Origin: Vibrio diazotrophicus
GTDB lineage: Bacteria; Pseudomonadota; Gammaproteobacteria; Enterobacterales; Vibrionaceae
DNA length: 64,000 bases
Reading direction: 5' to 3'
NCBI RefSeq assembly: GCF_038452265.1
Contig: NZ_CP151843.1
Location: 1,302,001 to 1,366,000 of the forward strand
The notes under the pieces are model-generated. The model ran no database searches. It saw only the letters and a list, made by a program, of their open reading frames with translations, and was not told where the DNA came from. The first letter of the stretch is position 1, and every line of letters begins with the position of its first letter. Shown here one piece after another: positions 9,294 to 17,118 of the stretch. The position numbers and the translations under genes are program-made.

Positions 9294-10325
9294 ATGAATA
9301 CTTTCATCAAAGGATTGGTATTAGCTGCAACAATTGGATCTGCTCAAGTAAGTGCAGAAATGCAGACGCTAAACGTTTATGCGTGGGGCGGCTATCTGCC
9401 AGAGGCTTCGCTAAAACAATTTGAAGAGCAAGAAGGCGTAACGGTTAACTACTCAACATTTGAGAACAATGAGTCAATGTATACCAAACTCAAGCTTCTT
9501 AAAGGCACGGGGTATGACGTTGTTTTCGCATCCGCTTATTTTATTGAGAAGATGGGCCGTGAAGGCTTGCTTGCAGAACTAGATCATAACCAAATTCCAA
9601 ATATGAAAGATGCTCTGCCAGCGCTACTGGGTCAAGCTCATGATCCAGAGAACAAATACTCTCTACCATACATCTTCGGTGTAACAGGTTTGAGCTACAA
9701 CTCTGCTGCTCTTCCTGAAGGCGTAACTCGCTGGGCTGATCTATGGGATAAAAAATACGCTCAACAAGTGATGCTGATTGATGACATCCGTGACGTATTC
9801 GGTATGGCGCTAAAACTGAATGGCTACAGCATCAATACTAAGAATGAAAAAGAGATCGCAAAAGCGTATCAATCTCTAGTTGAACTTAAAGATAACGTTC
9901 TACTGTACAACTCAGATGCGCCACACGTTCCTTACGTGTCTGGTGAAGCCTCTGTAGGTATGCAATGGAACGGAAACGCATATCAAGGCCAAGTGGATAT
10001 GCCAGAACTTAAATTCGTATTCCCTAAAGAAGGTTCTGTATTGTGGATGGATAACTTTACTATCCCATCAGGAAGTGAACACAAAGCACTGGCGCACAAG
10101 TTTATTAACTTTATGTATCAAGCAGACAACCAAGCTGAAATCGTTAACAGCTTGGGTTACGCATCGGCAACAACGACTGGTCGTGCGCTACTACCGGATG
10201 AGCTACGTAACAACACCACTATATTCCCAACAGACGAAGATATCGCGAACGGCGAATTCATTAACGACGTAGGTCCAGAAGCGCTAGCGATTTACGAGAA
10301 ATACTGGCAACGCCTAAGAAACTAA
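9294..10325 (+). CDS. Periplasmic polyamine-type ABC substrate-binding protein (PotD family)
   Basis: This 343-residue secreted protein starts with a signal peptide (MNTFIKGLVLAATIGSAQVSA) with probable cleavage after Ala-X-Ala-type residues near 21. The mature part begins TLNVYAWGGYLPEASLKQFEEQEG, the typical opening of PotD/PotF and NspS-like proteins. GTGYDVVFASAYFIEKM, LPYIFGVTGLSYN and VLWMDNFTIPSGS also fit the spermidine/putrescine-binding family. No permease or ATPase gene is adjacent, so it either serves a transporter elsewhere or acts as a sensor partner, as NspS does for an EAL protein. The ligand cannot be assigned from sequence alone. Nothing clear was found in the short gap upstream except an AGGA 13 bp before the ATG. 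Confidence 0.8.
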   Translation: MNTFIKGLVLAATIGSAQVSAEMQTLNVYAWGGYLPEASLKQFEEQEGVTVNYSTFENNESMYTKLKLLKGTGYDVVFASAYFIEKMGREGLLAELDHNQIPNMKDALPALLGQAHDPENKYSLPYIFGVTGLSYNSAALPEGVTRWADLWDKKYAQQVMLIDDIRDVFGMALKLNGYSINTKNEKEIAKAYQSLVELKDNVLLYNSDAPHVPYVSGEASVGMQWNGNAYQGQVDMPELKFVFPKEGSVLWMDNFTIPSGSEHKALAHKFINFMYQADNQAEIVNSLGYASATTTGRALLPDELRNNTTIFPTDEDIANGEFINDVGPEALAIYEKYWQRLRN

Positions 10326-10350
10326 TCCTGCTTTAGACATGCATAGATAA

Positions 10351-10379
10351 AAAAATCCCGCGAAATTCGCGGGATTTTT
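10351..10379. terminator. Bidirectional terminator between the PotD-like gene and parB2
   Basis: A 14-bp perfect inverted repeat (AAAAATCCCGCGAA / TTCGCGGGATTTTT) with a single central base carries A and T runs on its two sides. It serves the two convergent genes and ends one base before the parB2 stop codon. Confidence 0.9.
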
Positions 10380-10380
10380 A

Positions 10381-11352
10381 TTAATCGATTTTGCTTTCTA
10401 AAAACTCGAGAATATCCGTCATCAAAGCATCATCAATTTTCTTCAGATTCAAGGTTAGGTTATTGCCTTTACGAGCATAACTCACACGCCCCTTGATCAA
10501 ATCGACATTGTTGCTGACAGCTCGTTTAGGCGGAACCAAATCGTGAATCCATTCTTCTAGAGTTTCCGTCACTTCCTTTGTGATTCGAGCAACACCTTGT
10601 GACTGACAACGCTGCCAAACAAAACCTTCTTCTTCGTGGCACTTGTTTAACAATGCAGAACGTTGCTTGTCGTTCAGCTCATTAAATTGCTTATGCAGTT
10701 TAACAATAGTCGGGCGTCCCAGTTCAACCACGTTAGGGTAAGCTTGTAATAACTCTAGAGGTAACGCCGCAGCTTTTAGTGCACCACTCACAAGAGCTTC
10801 ACTACACTGGAACATCTTTGCCAGTGCTTTCTGGTCTTCAGCTTCACCGCTATCCAGCTTAGCTTGCATCTCTTTGCCCTTCTCATACAGAGAAAGCGGC
10901 TTATGAGCGTTCGCTACATCAGACAAAAACTTTGCATGTTCCGCATTAATGTCATCCGCAACATAAACAAGGAACTCTTTTTCAGCCAAAATACACGACA
11001 TACGACGACGGCTACCATCAAGAACTTCGATGGTTCCATCAGCCATACGGCGACCAACAGCAGGGTATTGCTGCCCACGCTCGCGTAACGTGCTTAGAAT
11101 GTCAGAAAGTGCGTGCTCATTTAAAAAGCTTTGCTCACGAGCATTTGCTGCGAATACTTGCGTTTTCGCTTCTACCTCTGCAGCCGGAATCCGTGTCAGT
11201 TCAAACGTTACCATTTGTTCACCAGCAACGGCTAACTCAATAATTTGCGCCTGATCTTTTGCTGCTGACTGAGCTTCCTTGGGCGTAGTTGCACGGCGCT
11301 TATCAACTTTACCAAACAATTTTGCATTCAGATCAGATGTCTTAATTGCCAT
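10381..11352 (-). CDS. parB2: Chromosome II partition protein ParB2
   Basis: This 323-residue ParB-family centromere-binding protein has a ParB/Srx N-terminal CTPase-type domain: QQYPAVGRRMADGTIEVLDGSRRRMSCILA resembles the GERR-type nucleotide motif region. A helix-turn-helix DNA-binding domain follows (LAKMFQCSEALVSGALKAAALP), then a C-terminal dimerisation part. It binds the parS2 palindromes, spreads, and stimulates ParA2 to move origin II. It lies 7 bp downstream of parA2, and its ribosome-binding GGGG overlaps the end of parA2, so the two are co-transcribed and probably translationally coupled. Position next to ori2 and presence of parS2 sites support the type II assignment over ParB1. 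Confidence 0.93.
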   Translation of the reverse strand: MAIKTSDLNAKLFGKVDKRRATTPKEAQSAAKDQAQIIELAVAGEQMVTFELTRIPAAEVEAKTQVFAANAREQSFLNEHALSDILSTLRERGQQYPAVGRRMADGTIEVLDGSRRRMSCILAEKEFLVYVADDINAEHAKFLSDVANAHKPLSLYEKGKEMQAKLDSGEAEDQKALAKMFQCSEALVSGALKAAALPLELLQAYPNVVELGRPTIVKLHKQFNELNDKQRSALLNKCHEEEGFVWQRCQSQGVARITKEVTETLEEWIHDLVPPKRAVSNNVDLIKGRVSYARKGNNLTLNLKKIDDALMTDILEFLESKID

Positions 11353-11359
11353 AACTTAC

Positions 11360-12577
11360 TTACCCCTGATTTAATGAAGTCCAGTGACTGTGAAGAACAC
11401 GCTCAAGCTCTAACGCGCTTTTCTGAACAGAATCTTGCGCGGTTGCTAAGGTTTTCTTACCGCCTTCAAAATCGCTCACAGTCAAATCAAATACAGTGCT
11501 ATAGGTATCTGCACACGTTTCAAATGCACGGCTACGTGGAATCGTCGCCATCATTACTTGATCACCCAACAGATAGTTCATTTCCGTTAACACCGAAACC
11601 TGCTTTTTGTTGTCATCTTCAAACATGGTCGGCATTAAACGAACGAATTCCAAGCCCTTCCAGTCATCAGGGAACATCTCATAGACCGTTGGCAAGTGTT
11701 GGAAGAAGTTAACCGTTGAAGCCCAGTCTAAACGCTTAGCTGCACATGGAATAAGAAGGGCGTTTGAGGCATACATAGCGTTCCATACAAGGGGGTCAAC
11801 GTGTGGACCGGTATCAATCATGATGACATCGAAATCATCGCCAATTTTATCAATCAGTTTATCTTTCAGTAGACGAACGATATCAAGCGACTGATTTTGA
11901 GATAGATATTGCCAAGCTTCCGCGTTGAACATCGCATCTTCTGGGAACGCTGAAATGGTCTTCAAGTTCGGATATTGGGTTGGAAGCAGTACATTCTTAT
12001 GCAAGAACTCTTTATCCACTTCAACTTCTTCTGGAACGTTGTCCAGCATGACATCCACTGCTGAGTAGATATTGCTGTGCTCAGTCACACTAATCTGTGG
12101 ATTCAAGAACAAACGAAGTGAACCTTGTGGATCCAAGTCAATCAGACAGATACGGTAACGTTTATCCAAATTCAGAGCCAAACAAGCCGCTAAATGAACG
12201 GCTGTCATTGATTTACCCGTACCACCTTTTTGGTTTTGTACGTTGATAATCCAAGGTTTGTTTTCTGAGTTCTTCTTACGTTCATGGAATTTCGGCACGC
12301 CCGCCGCATCCATTAGCATATGTGCTTCAGATAAAGAAATGGAGTAGTGGTTAGCGTTATTCTTCGTGAATTGGTGGCCAGCTTCTTCCATTTTCGCTAT
12401 CGCTTCGTCCAACTTACGACGAGTTAAACCAGAGCGAGTTTCCATCAAAGCTTTTGACATCGGAGGAAAATGCTCATCACGACGTTCTTCTAAAACAATC
12501 TCAATACGGTCAGACTGCACCTGTTGTGTTTGTTCGGCGAGTTTGTAGAGATTATCGATTGTTTGTTCTCTTTTCAT
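11360..12577 (-). CDS. parA2: Chromosome II partition ATPase ParA2
   Basis: This 405-residue ParA/MinD-family ATPase is of the plasmid P1 type. A long N-terminal extension (about 105 residues) with a winged-helix-like segment (LTRRKLDEAIAKMEEAG) precedes the ATPase core. The deviant Walker A is NQKGGTGKSMTAVHLA near residues 114-123, Walker A' is ICLIDLDPQGSLR and Walker B is VIMIDTGPHVDP. It forms nucleotide-dependent filaments or gradients on DNA and positions ParB2-parS2 complexes. I use the ATG at 12577 (MKREQTIDNLYKL); the frame also opens at a TTG two codons upstream. P1-type ParA proteins also repress their own promoter, which would lie in the gap towards ori2. ParB2 follows at 7 bp. 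Confidence 0.94.
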   Translation of the reverse strand: MKREQTIDNLYKLAEQTQQVQSDRIEIVLEERRDEHFPPMSKALMETRSGLTRRKLDEAIAKMEEAGHQFTKNNANHYSISLSEAHMLMDAAGVPKFHERKKNSENKPWIINVQNQKGGTGKSMTAVHLAACLALNLDKRYRICLIDLDPQGSLRLFLNPQISVTEHSNIYSAVDVMLDNVPEEVEVDKEFLHKNVLLPTQYPNLKTISAFPEDAMFNAEAWQYLSQNQSLDIVRLLKDKLIDKIGDDFDVIMIDTGPHVDPLVWNAMYASNALLIPCAAKRLDWASTVNFFQHLPTVYEMFPDDWKGLEFVRLMPTMFEDDNKKQVSVLTEMNYLLGDQVMMATIPRSRAFETCADTYSTVFDLTVSDFEGGKKTLATAQDSVQKSALELERVLHSHWTSLNQG

Positions 12578-12807
12578 AGCCAATTTCCGTTATTAGTTTC
12601 TTGCAAAAGATTGTACAGCATTGAGCTTAATTTACAATAAAAAGGTGAACAATCACTTTTAGATAAAAATCACATTAAATTGACAGAATAGTATCATTTA
12701 AATGAATTAACGCTGAAATGGTAAAAAATGAGCCTGATAATAACGTTTATTAACCTGAATAAAGTTTAGGTAAAGCTAAAAAGATTTTAAATATTACAGT
12801 GTCACTT

Positions 12808-12822
12808 ATTTACAATGTAAAC
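12808..12822. promoter_or_regulatory. parS2 site next to ori2
   Basis: TTTACAATGTAAA at 12809-12821 is a perfect core match. It lies about 230 bp upstream of the parA2 start codon and just left of the RctB control sites, so ParB2 bound here sits beside the origin. Confidence 0.85.
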
Positions 12823-13000
12823 CGGAGATTGACGAACAAACTGATTCTTACTATCTCGGAACGATTAAACAGTCCGAATAAATTACGGTAGGTGTAAATT
12901 CAACTGAAAGATAATCAAGCAGAAACAAATTGACAGAAAAGCAGGGCAACTCATAGAGTTCCACAATTACTAACACATTTATCAAAATAATTAAGGAAGC

Positions 13001-13415
13001 ATGATCAAGGTAGCTATGATGATCATCGTTCCGAATATTTCTGGGACAATAGGAACGATGATCAAGGATTCTGGTTCTCACTTTTCATCTACGAATATGT
13101 TTGATCTGAAGATCCATTTTCGGATCAATGATCAAGAGATATACATCGTTCGGAAGCATGAAAAAAATCGACCAAAATACGGTGCATGTCAGTTGTAATA
13201 GGGGATTTAGTGAAATCTGGCAGTAAACACACTCCTTTCAATACGAATTAGAACCGCAATAGGGAAATACTCATTATTCCATGATCATGCTTTCATGAAG
13301 TACCCCGTAAATACGGCTTGCGCACTAAGTGTTCATTGAAGATGCATTTCTATCTGATACGATTAAAATTCGTTCAATAAGTCGCTTTTATTTGAAATCC
13401 TTGATCATGCGTCCG
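13001..13415. repeat. RctB regulatory iterons (inc-like half of ori2)
   Basis: TGATCA cores occur at 13002-13007, 13020-13025, 13059-13064, 13139-13144, 13282-13287 and 13402-13407. Several extend into the family sequence TGATCATGCTTTC or TGATCATCGTTCCGA on one strand or the other. Orientation and spacing are irregular, unlike the replication array to the right. A degenerate copy without the core lies near 13147-13160 (GTTCGGAAGCATGA). Each core carries a GATC, so RctB binding here should be Dam-methylation dependent. In V. cholerae the equivalent half restrains initiation; that role is inferred here. Confidence 0.8.
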
Positions 13416-13476
13416 AAGTGATTTTCCCTAAAAACCAAGGAGTGAAATGATTGGACAAGCAAATATAAATTAGAAT

Positions 13477-13485
13477 TGTGGATAA
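13477..13485 (-). promoter_or_regulatory. DnaA box in ori2
   Basis: TTATCCACA on the minus strand is a perfect match to the strong DnaA box (TTATNCACA). It lies 16 bp before the first iteron of the replication array. Confidence 0.85.
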
Positions 13486-13500
13486 CTTGTGTACCCACCA

Positions 13501-13630
13501 TGATCATGCTTTAAGGTTTGCTTTGATCATTCATTCGAAATCATCATGATCATAGTTCTAAATAATATTGATCATGCTTTCAAAGAGTTAATGATCATGG
13601 TTTCGGGAACTCTATGATCATGCTTCTGAA
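13501..13630 (+). repeat. Six phased RctB iterons (replication array)
   Basis: TGATCA cores begin at 13501, 13524, 13547, 13569, 13592 and 13615. The steps of 23, 23, 22, 23 and 23 bp are about two helical turns, so all sites face the same side of the DNA. Downstream bases vary around TGATCATGCTTTC. Each core contains a Dam GATC. This is the direct-repeat array on which RctB assembles to open the origin. Confidence 0.9.
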
Positions 13631-13685
13631 AGTGAAAAAAATATCTATTGTAAATACAGTTAGTTACAAGCAAATTCTCACTCAG

Positions 13686-13795
13686 ATCATATGATCACTC
13701 TAATCACTATTAATCATTATAATCAAAAAGATCAGTTATTTAAGAGCAACAACTTTTTCTTTATTTATGATCTTTTTTTCTTTATTCTTTTGGAA
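13686..13795. other. DNA-unwinding element with phased ATCA repeats and A+T-rich tract
   Basis: ATCA tetranucleotides begin at 13686, 13694, 13703, 13713, 13722 and 13731, with steps of 8, 9, 10, 9 and 9 bp. A T-rich tract follows to about 13795. From published work on V. cholerae ori2, RctB also binds single-stranded DNA carrying such repeats during opening. The repeat count and phasing are read directly here; the function is by analogy. Confidence 0.75.
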
Positions 13796-13834
13796 CTATA
13801 GCGATATTACGGTTAGTGTGGGATAGATCTAATA

Positions 13835-15811
13835 ATGGCATCAGAAGAAAAAATACTGATCAAAGCACCAAGAAGCCACAAAGATGGACATCTTTTTGCC
13901 GTTTCTGAATCTGCGATCGATTGGATAGAGCAGTATCAACATTTTAAAGGTGTGACGAAAAGTATTATCGAACTGCTTAATCTTATCTCACTTCGTGGCT
14001 TTAGCAGTAAAGATGGATTGGTTTCAACAACAGAATTGATAGATGCAACAGATGGTCAGCTGACACGAGCAGCTATCCAGCAAAGACTGCGTGCAGCAGT
14101 CAGTATTGGTCTGTTTCAACAAATCCCAGTACGATTTGAAGAAGGCCTAGCTGGTAAAACCATGCTTCACCGTTTTATCAATCCAAACCAGCTTATTTCT
14201 GTATTAGGCTCCACAAGTTTAGTGACTGAATCTGTTAAGCAATCAGAAAAACAAAAACGCTCTAAAGCGCTTGCTCAAACACAAGTCAATAAACGACTGC
14301 TTAATGAACACGGACTCAATACGCCACCAGCGATGAAAGATGAAACCGAGCAGTTCGTTGTTTCGCCAACAAACTGGGCAGGGATTATTGATCAAGCGTT
14401 GGCGCCACCAAGAACAAGAAAAAGCTACCAAAAATCAATGGTTTCTATTTCTGGTACCCGAGCGGTAATCGAAACGCGTTCATCAAAGAACATCATGACA
14501 GTTGATGATCTTATGACGTTGTTCGCTCTGTTTACGCTTACAGTGCAATACCATGATCATCACCATGAAGATTATCAGCTCAATGCCAGTCACGTGCCGA
14601 ACAAGACACCGCTCTACATCACAGACATTCTTTCACTGAGAGGGAAGAAAGACAGTGGCCCTGCGCGTGATTCCATTCGTGACAGTATTGATCGTATCGA
14701 ATTTACGGATTTCCAGCTGCATGAGTTAACAGGACGCTGGTTGAGCGAGAACATGCCTGAAGGCTTTAAGAGTGATCGATTCCGTTTCCTAGCAAGAACG
14801 ATCACCGCTTCAGAGGAAGCCCCAACGGAAGGAAGTGATGGTGAAATCAGGATCAAACCGAATCTGTACATTCTGGTTTGGGAGCCTTCATTTTTCGAAG
14901 AGTTGATGACTCGTGATTACTTCTTCCTGTTTCCACCTGAAATCCTGAAGCAGCACACGCTGGTCTTCCAGTTGTATTCGTACTTTAGAAGCCGCATGTC
15001 ACGCCGACATACAGACGTGATGATGTTAAGCGAACTTAACCAGAAGCTTGCGCGTAATATCGAGTGGCGTAGATTCTCAATGGATCTGATCAGAGAGCTG
15101 AAACGCCTCTCTGATGGCAAAGGGAATGACGATCTGTTTGTTGTTAACCTATGGGGGTACCATCTGACGATCACGACCTCGATCGATAAAGGGAAGGTTG
15201 TAGATTACCAAGTAGATATCAAATGCGATGTTGAAGAAGTTTTACGATATTCACGAGCGAAAATGACGAATGCCGGTAAACGTAATATGGCTCCAACCTT
15301 ACCTAACCCGCTTCGCCATGAAATGGTATCGAAACAGAAGTTAGCAGAGCTTTCTGAGATCATCGATGGTGAGTTTGAACCTATCCAACGTAAATCACCC
15401 TCTCCAAGAGGCAAATTAGGGCGTCGGGTAAAACAGCGTAAGCACTTAGTTGAAATCAATGCTGATGAGATCACCATTACGTTATCTAAGTACACCTCGT
15501 CAGAAGCTCTAGAACGCAGTATAAGCGCGTTAGCGGCAATGACCGGGCATGCACCTTCATCAATCAGAGAAGAGTGCTTAGAGTTGATTGACAAGCTTGA
15601 TTGGCTACGAGTGGATGATCAAGTCATACCTTATGAGACTTTGAGTAAGATGATCGAGCTGTATAACACCCAGAATGAGAACAAGCATCTTTCGATCGAA
15701 CGTCTGATCTCTGGCCTAGCGGTAAGAAGAAAAGTTTGTAAGCAGGTTTTTGACGGACATCTGGATGAATCTGTGTTCAGAGCACTTGATGAAGTGGCTA
15801 TTGGGATTTAA
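13835..15811 (+). CDS. rctB: Chromosome II replication initiator RctB
   Basis: RctB binds the iterons of ori2, opens the duplex and starts replication of the second chromosome. The product is 658 residues, the length I recall for V. cholerae RctB, and the N-terminus (HKDGHLFAVSESAIDWIEQYQHFKGVTKSIIELLNL) is highly characteristic. Winged-helix DNA-binding segments are expected across about residues 60-450, for example AAIQQRLRAAVSIGLFQQIP, and a C-terminal inhibitory region extends to the end. Short poly-basic stretches (RGKLGRRVKQRKH) lie near 530. The ATG is preceded by GGGATAG, a weak ribosome-binding site, and by a TACGGT motif (13806-13818) that probably serves autorepression. It is followed by a strong terminator and by two further iterons. 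Confidence 0.97.
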   Translation: MASEEKILIKAPRSHKDGHLFAVSESAIDWIEQYQHFKGVTKSIIELLNLISLRGFSSKDGLVSTTELIDATDGQLTRAAIQQRLRAAVSIGLFQQIPVRFEEGLAGKTMLHRFINPNQLISVLGSTSLVTESVKQSEKQKRSKALAQTQVNKRLLNEHGLNTPPAMKDETEQFVVSPTNWAGIIDQALAPPRTRKSYQKSMVSISGTRAVIETRSSKNIMTVDDLMTLFALFTLTVQYHDHHHEDYQLNASHVPNKTPLYITDILSLRGKKDSGPARDSIRDSIDRIEFTDFQLHELTGRWLSENMPEGFKSDRFRFLARTITASEEAPTEGSDGEIRIKPNLYILVWEPSFFEELMTRDYFFLFPPEILKQHTLVFQLYSYFRSRMSRRHTDVMMLSELNQKLARNIEWRRFSMDLIRELKRLSDGKGNDDLFVVNLWGYHLTITTSIDKGKVVDYQVDIKCDVEEVLRYSRAKMTNAGKRNMAPTLPNPLRHEMVSKQKLAELSEIIDGEFEPIQRKSPSPRGKLGRRVKQRKHLVEINADEITITLSKYTSSEALERSISALAAMTGHAPSSIREECLELIDKLDWLRVDDQVIPYETLSKMIELYNTQNENKHLSIERLISGLAVRRKVCKQVFDGHLDESVFRALDEVAIGI

Positions 15812-15968
15812 CTCAACAAATGAACAGACTTTGAACATAACGCTGACATATGTCTGACATTATGTCTGCGCTTGTTGGCTAAAGTTACAACCGAATAGAC
15901 AACCTTTTGCCCTATCTGATGAATTTAAAGATTGGCTCATATTGTTACATTCATTCTGAATACTTTTT

Positions 15969-16000
15969 ATCGAGTTCTCCCCAAGGACTCGATTTTTTTT
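15969..16000 (+). terminator. rctB terminator
   Basis: ATCGAGT pairs with ACTCGAT (15969-15975 with 15987-15993) and is followed by eight T residues. It lies 157 bp after the rctB stop codon. Confidence 0.85.
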
Positions 16001-16032
16001 GCCTCAAATTTGGGGTGTTCGAATAATCCTCC

Positions 16033-16080
16033 ATGATCATGCTTTCGTATTTCTTCTCATTCCCTTGATCATTTTTCCGA
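16033..16080 (+). repeat. Two RctB-type iterons downstream of rctB
   Basis: ATGATCATGCTTTCG begins at 16033 and TTGATCATTTTTCCG at 16065, 32 bp apart in direct orientation. Both keep the TGATCA core and the downstream T-rich/CCG part of the ori2 iteron family. They lie outside the ori2 region, on the far side of rctB. Confidence 0.7.
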
Positions 16081-16434
16081 GCTGTTGAACTCAAGTAAAA
16101 ATATGGACTGCTATTCCAAGTTGGAAACAGCTTGAAACGCTAGAGTAAATGATAAGCAATAATTGAACATTTTTTGATAGGCGATAAATGGCGCATGTCA
16201 AGAAATGGCGGGGCTTTGGAGAGAGAAAACTTGCGCTGGATCAGGTTGGATTTTTCGCAGTGAATTCTCTAAATGTACTGCCAGTTTTCAGCTTGTACAA
16301 AATATAATTGAGATATTTATAAATTAGATTTCTGAACTATCGTCTGAATCACATTCTTGCTCAAATGTACTTAACACCGATTTGGTCCTTTGCTACAGAT
16401 TACATGTCCTTGCATGGTTTGTTCGGAGGTTACA

Positions 16435-16632
16435 ATGTCCATTAATTCTATTAACCATGATGAAATCACTGGCATCACAGAAAAGTGGGACTTCAAAGAA
16501 GAAGTTGATACTCAGATTCCAGTAAGCAAACAAAAATCAGCGGAAGCTCGTCGTCGCATTGAAGCATTAAGAGAGATCCGTGAAAGTGGTTTGTCTATTG
16601 AAGAAGCAAAGGAACTCGGACTCCTTCACTAA
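16435..16632 (+). CDS. Small protein of unknown function (65 residues)
   Basis: I chose the ATG at 16435 because GGAGGT lies 4-9 bp upstream. The frame opens earlier at 16390, but those residues (MLQITCPCMVC) look like untranslated sequence. The product is soluble and highly charged, with a predicted helix QKSAEARRRIEALREIRE followed by a second short helix SIEEAKELG. The two-helix, Arg/Glu-rich tail resembles small DNA- or RNA-associated proteins, but I do not recognise the family. It is monocistronic, with its own terminator 22 bp after the stop codon. Confidence 0.7.
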   Translation: MSINSINHDEITGITEKWDFKEEVDTQIPVSKQKSAEARRRIEALREIRESGLSIEEAKELGLLH

Positions 16633-16654
16633 GATACTCACTTGCTAGGTTTAC

Positions 16655-16684
16655 AAGGGTGGCTGTGGCCACCCTTTCTATTTT
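16655..16684 (+). terminator. Terminator of the 65-residue ORF
   Basis: AAGGGTGGC pairs with GCCACCCTT across a TGTG loop, followed by TCTATTTTG. Confidence 0.8.
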
Positions 16685-16836
16685 GTGGTTATTCAGCCTA
16701 ATATCAAATTTTCACCTAACTCGCTTTTTTGTACGCTTAGTAACGAAAGTCATAGAATCCGACATTTTTGACTCTTAATTTTTGCCATTCCTATGCTATA
16801 TTTCGCCCCATGTTTTTATCGACTGTGGGTTTACTA

Positions 16837-17046
16837 ATGTCTTTCAACCTTGCTCTGCTTGATGCGAATGAGAAAAACAAAATAGAACTGGATAAACAGG
16901 CTTCTTTTTTGATTTGGAAAATGAAGCAGGCAAAAGGCGGACCGGAAGAGATTACTAAGCATCTAACCACTCTGACTTCTGAACAAGATAAAGAATGGTT
17001 TCAACAGTCGGTGGACAAATACAAAAGGGTTATGGGCGTCATGTAA
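16837..17046 (+). CDS. Small conserved-looking protein, possibly DUF3283 family (69 residues)
   Basis: I chose the ATG at 16837 (MSFNLALLDANEKNKIELDKQASFL). The frame opens at 16768, but a probable -10 element (TATGCTATAT near 16791-16800) lies inside that extension, so transcription likely starts about 16808. The product is a small, helical, charged cytosolic protein with no membrane segment. From memory it resembles the DUF3283 family seen in vibrios; that match needs a profile search. It precedes the YebC-family gene by 72 bp and may be co-transcribed. No function is known to me. Confidence 0.65.
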   Translation: MSFNLALLDANEKNKIELDKQASFLIWKMKQAKGGPEEITKHLTTLTSEQDKEWFQQSVDKYKRVMGVM

Positions 17047-17118
17047 TGCCCACCTAAGCAGGAACTTCGCTTTCTGCATGAATCCGTCGCATTAAATTGA
17101 ACTAGAGAGAACATCCCG

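Larger units (their letters stand above)
12578..13834. other. Replication origin of chromosome II (ori2) and control region
   Basis: This 1.26-kb gene-free stretch lies between divergent parA2 and rctB. From left to right it holds: an A+T-rich parA2 upstream region; a parS2 site (12808-12822); a control half (about 12880-13410) with six TGATCA iterons in both orientations and TACGG-type motifs; a DnaA box (13477-13485); a row of six evenly spaced iterons (13501-13630); six phased ATCA repeats (13686-13734); a pyrimidine-rich A+T-rich tract (about 13738-13795); and a last TACGGT motif before rctB. This matches the known organisation of Vibrio ori2. Open frames in this stretch (for example 13001-13198) overlap the binding sites and are not credible genes. 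Confidence 0.92.
15812..16434. other. Gene-free stretch downstream of rctB
   Basis: This 623-bp interval holds the rctB terminator (15969-16000) and two iterons (16033-16080). The remainder, about 16080-16420, is A+T-rich and shows no convincing ORF, tRNA or repeat. The last part must carry the promoter of the small gene at 16435. No known small RNA was recognised. Confidence 0.6.

Noticed and set aside
9236..9424. 62-codon frame across the start of the PotD-like gene
   Set aside because: It is out of frame with a clear signal-peptide gene and overlaps it.
13001..13198. 65-codon open frame inside the ori2 control half (rctA-like position)
   Set aside because: It overlaps several RctB iterons, has no ribosome-binding site and reads like chance coding. 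In V. cholerae the corresponding rctA frame is not translated as far as I know.
14551..14562. TGATCATCACC inside rctB resembling an iteron
   Set aside because: It encodes a His run (DHHH) and lacks the downstream CTTTC-type bases, so it is probably chance.
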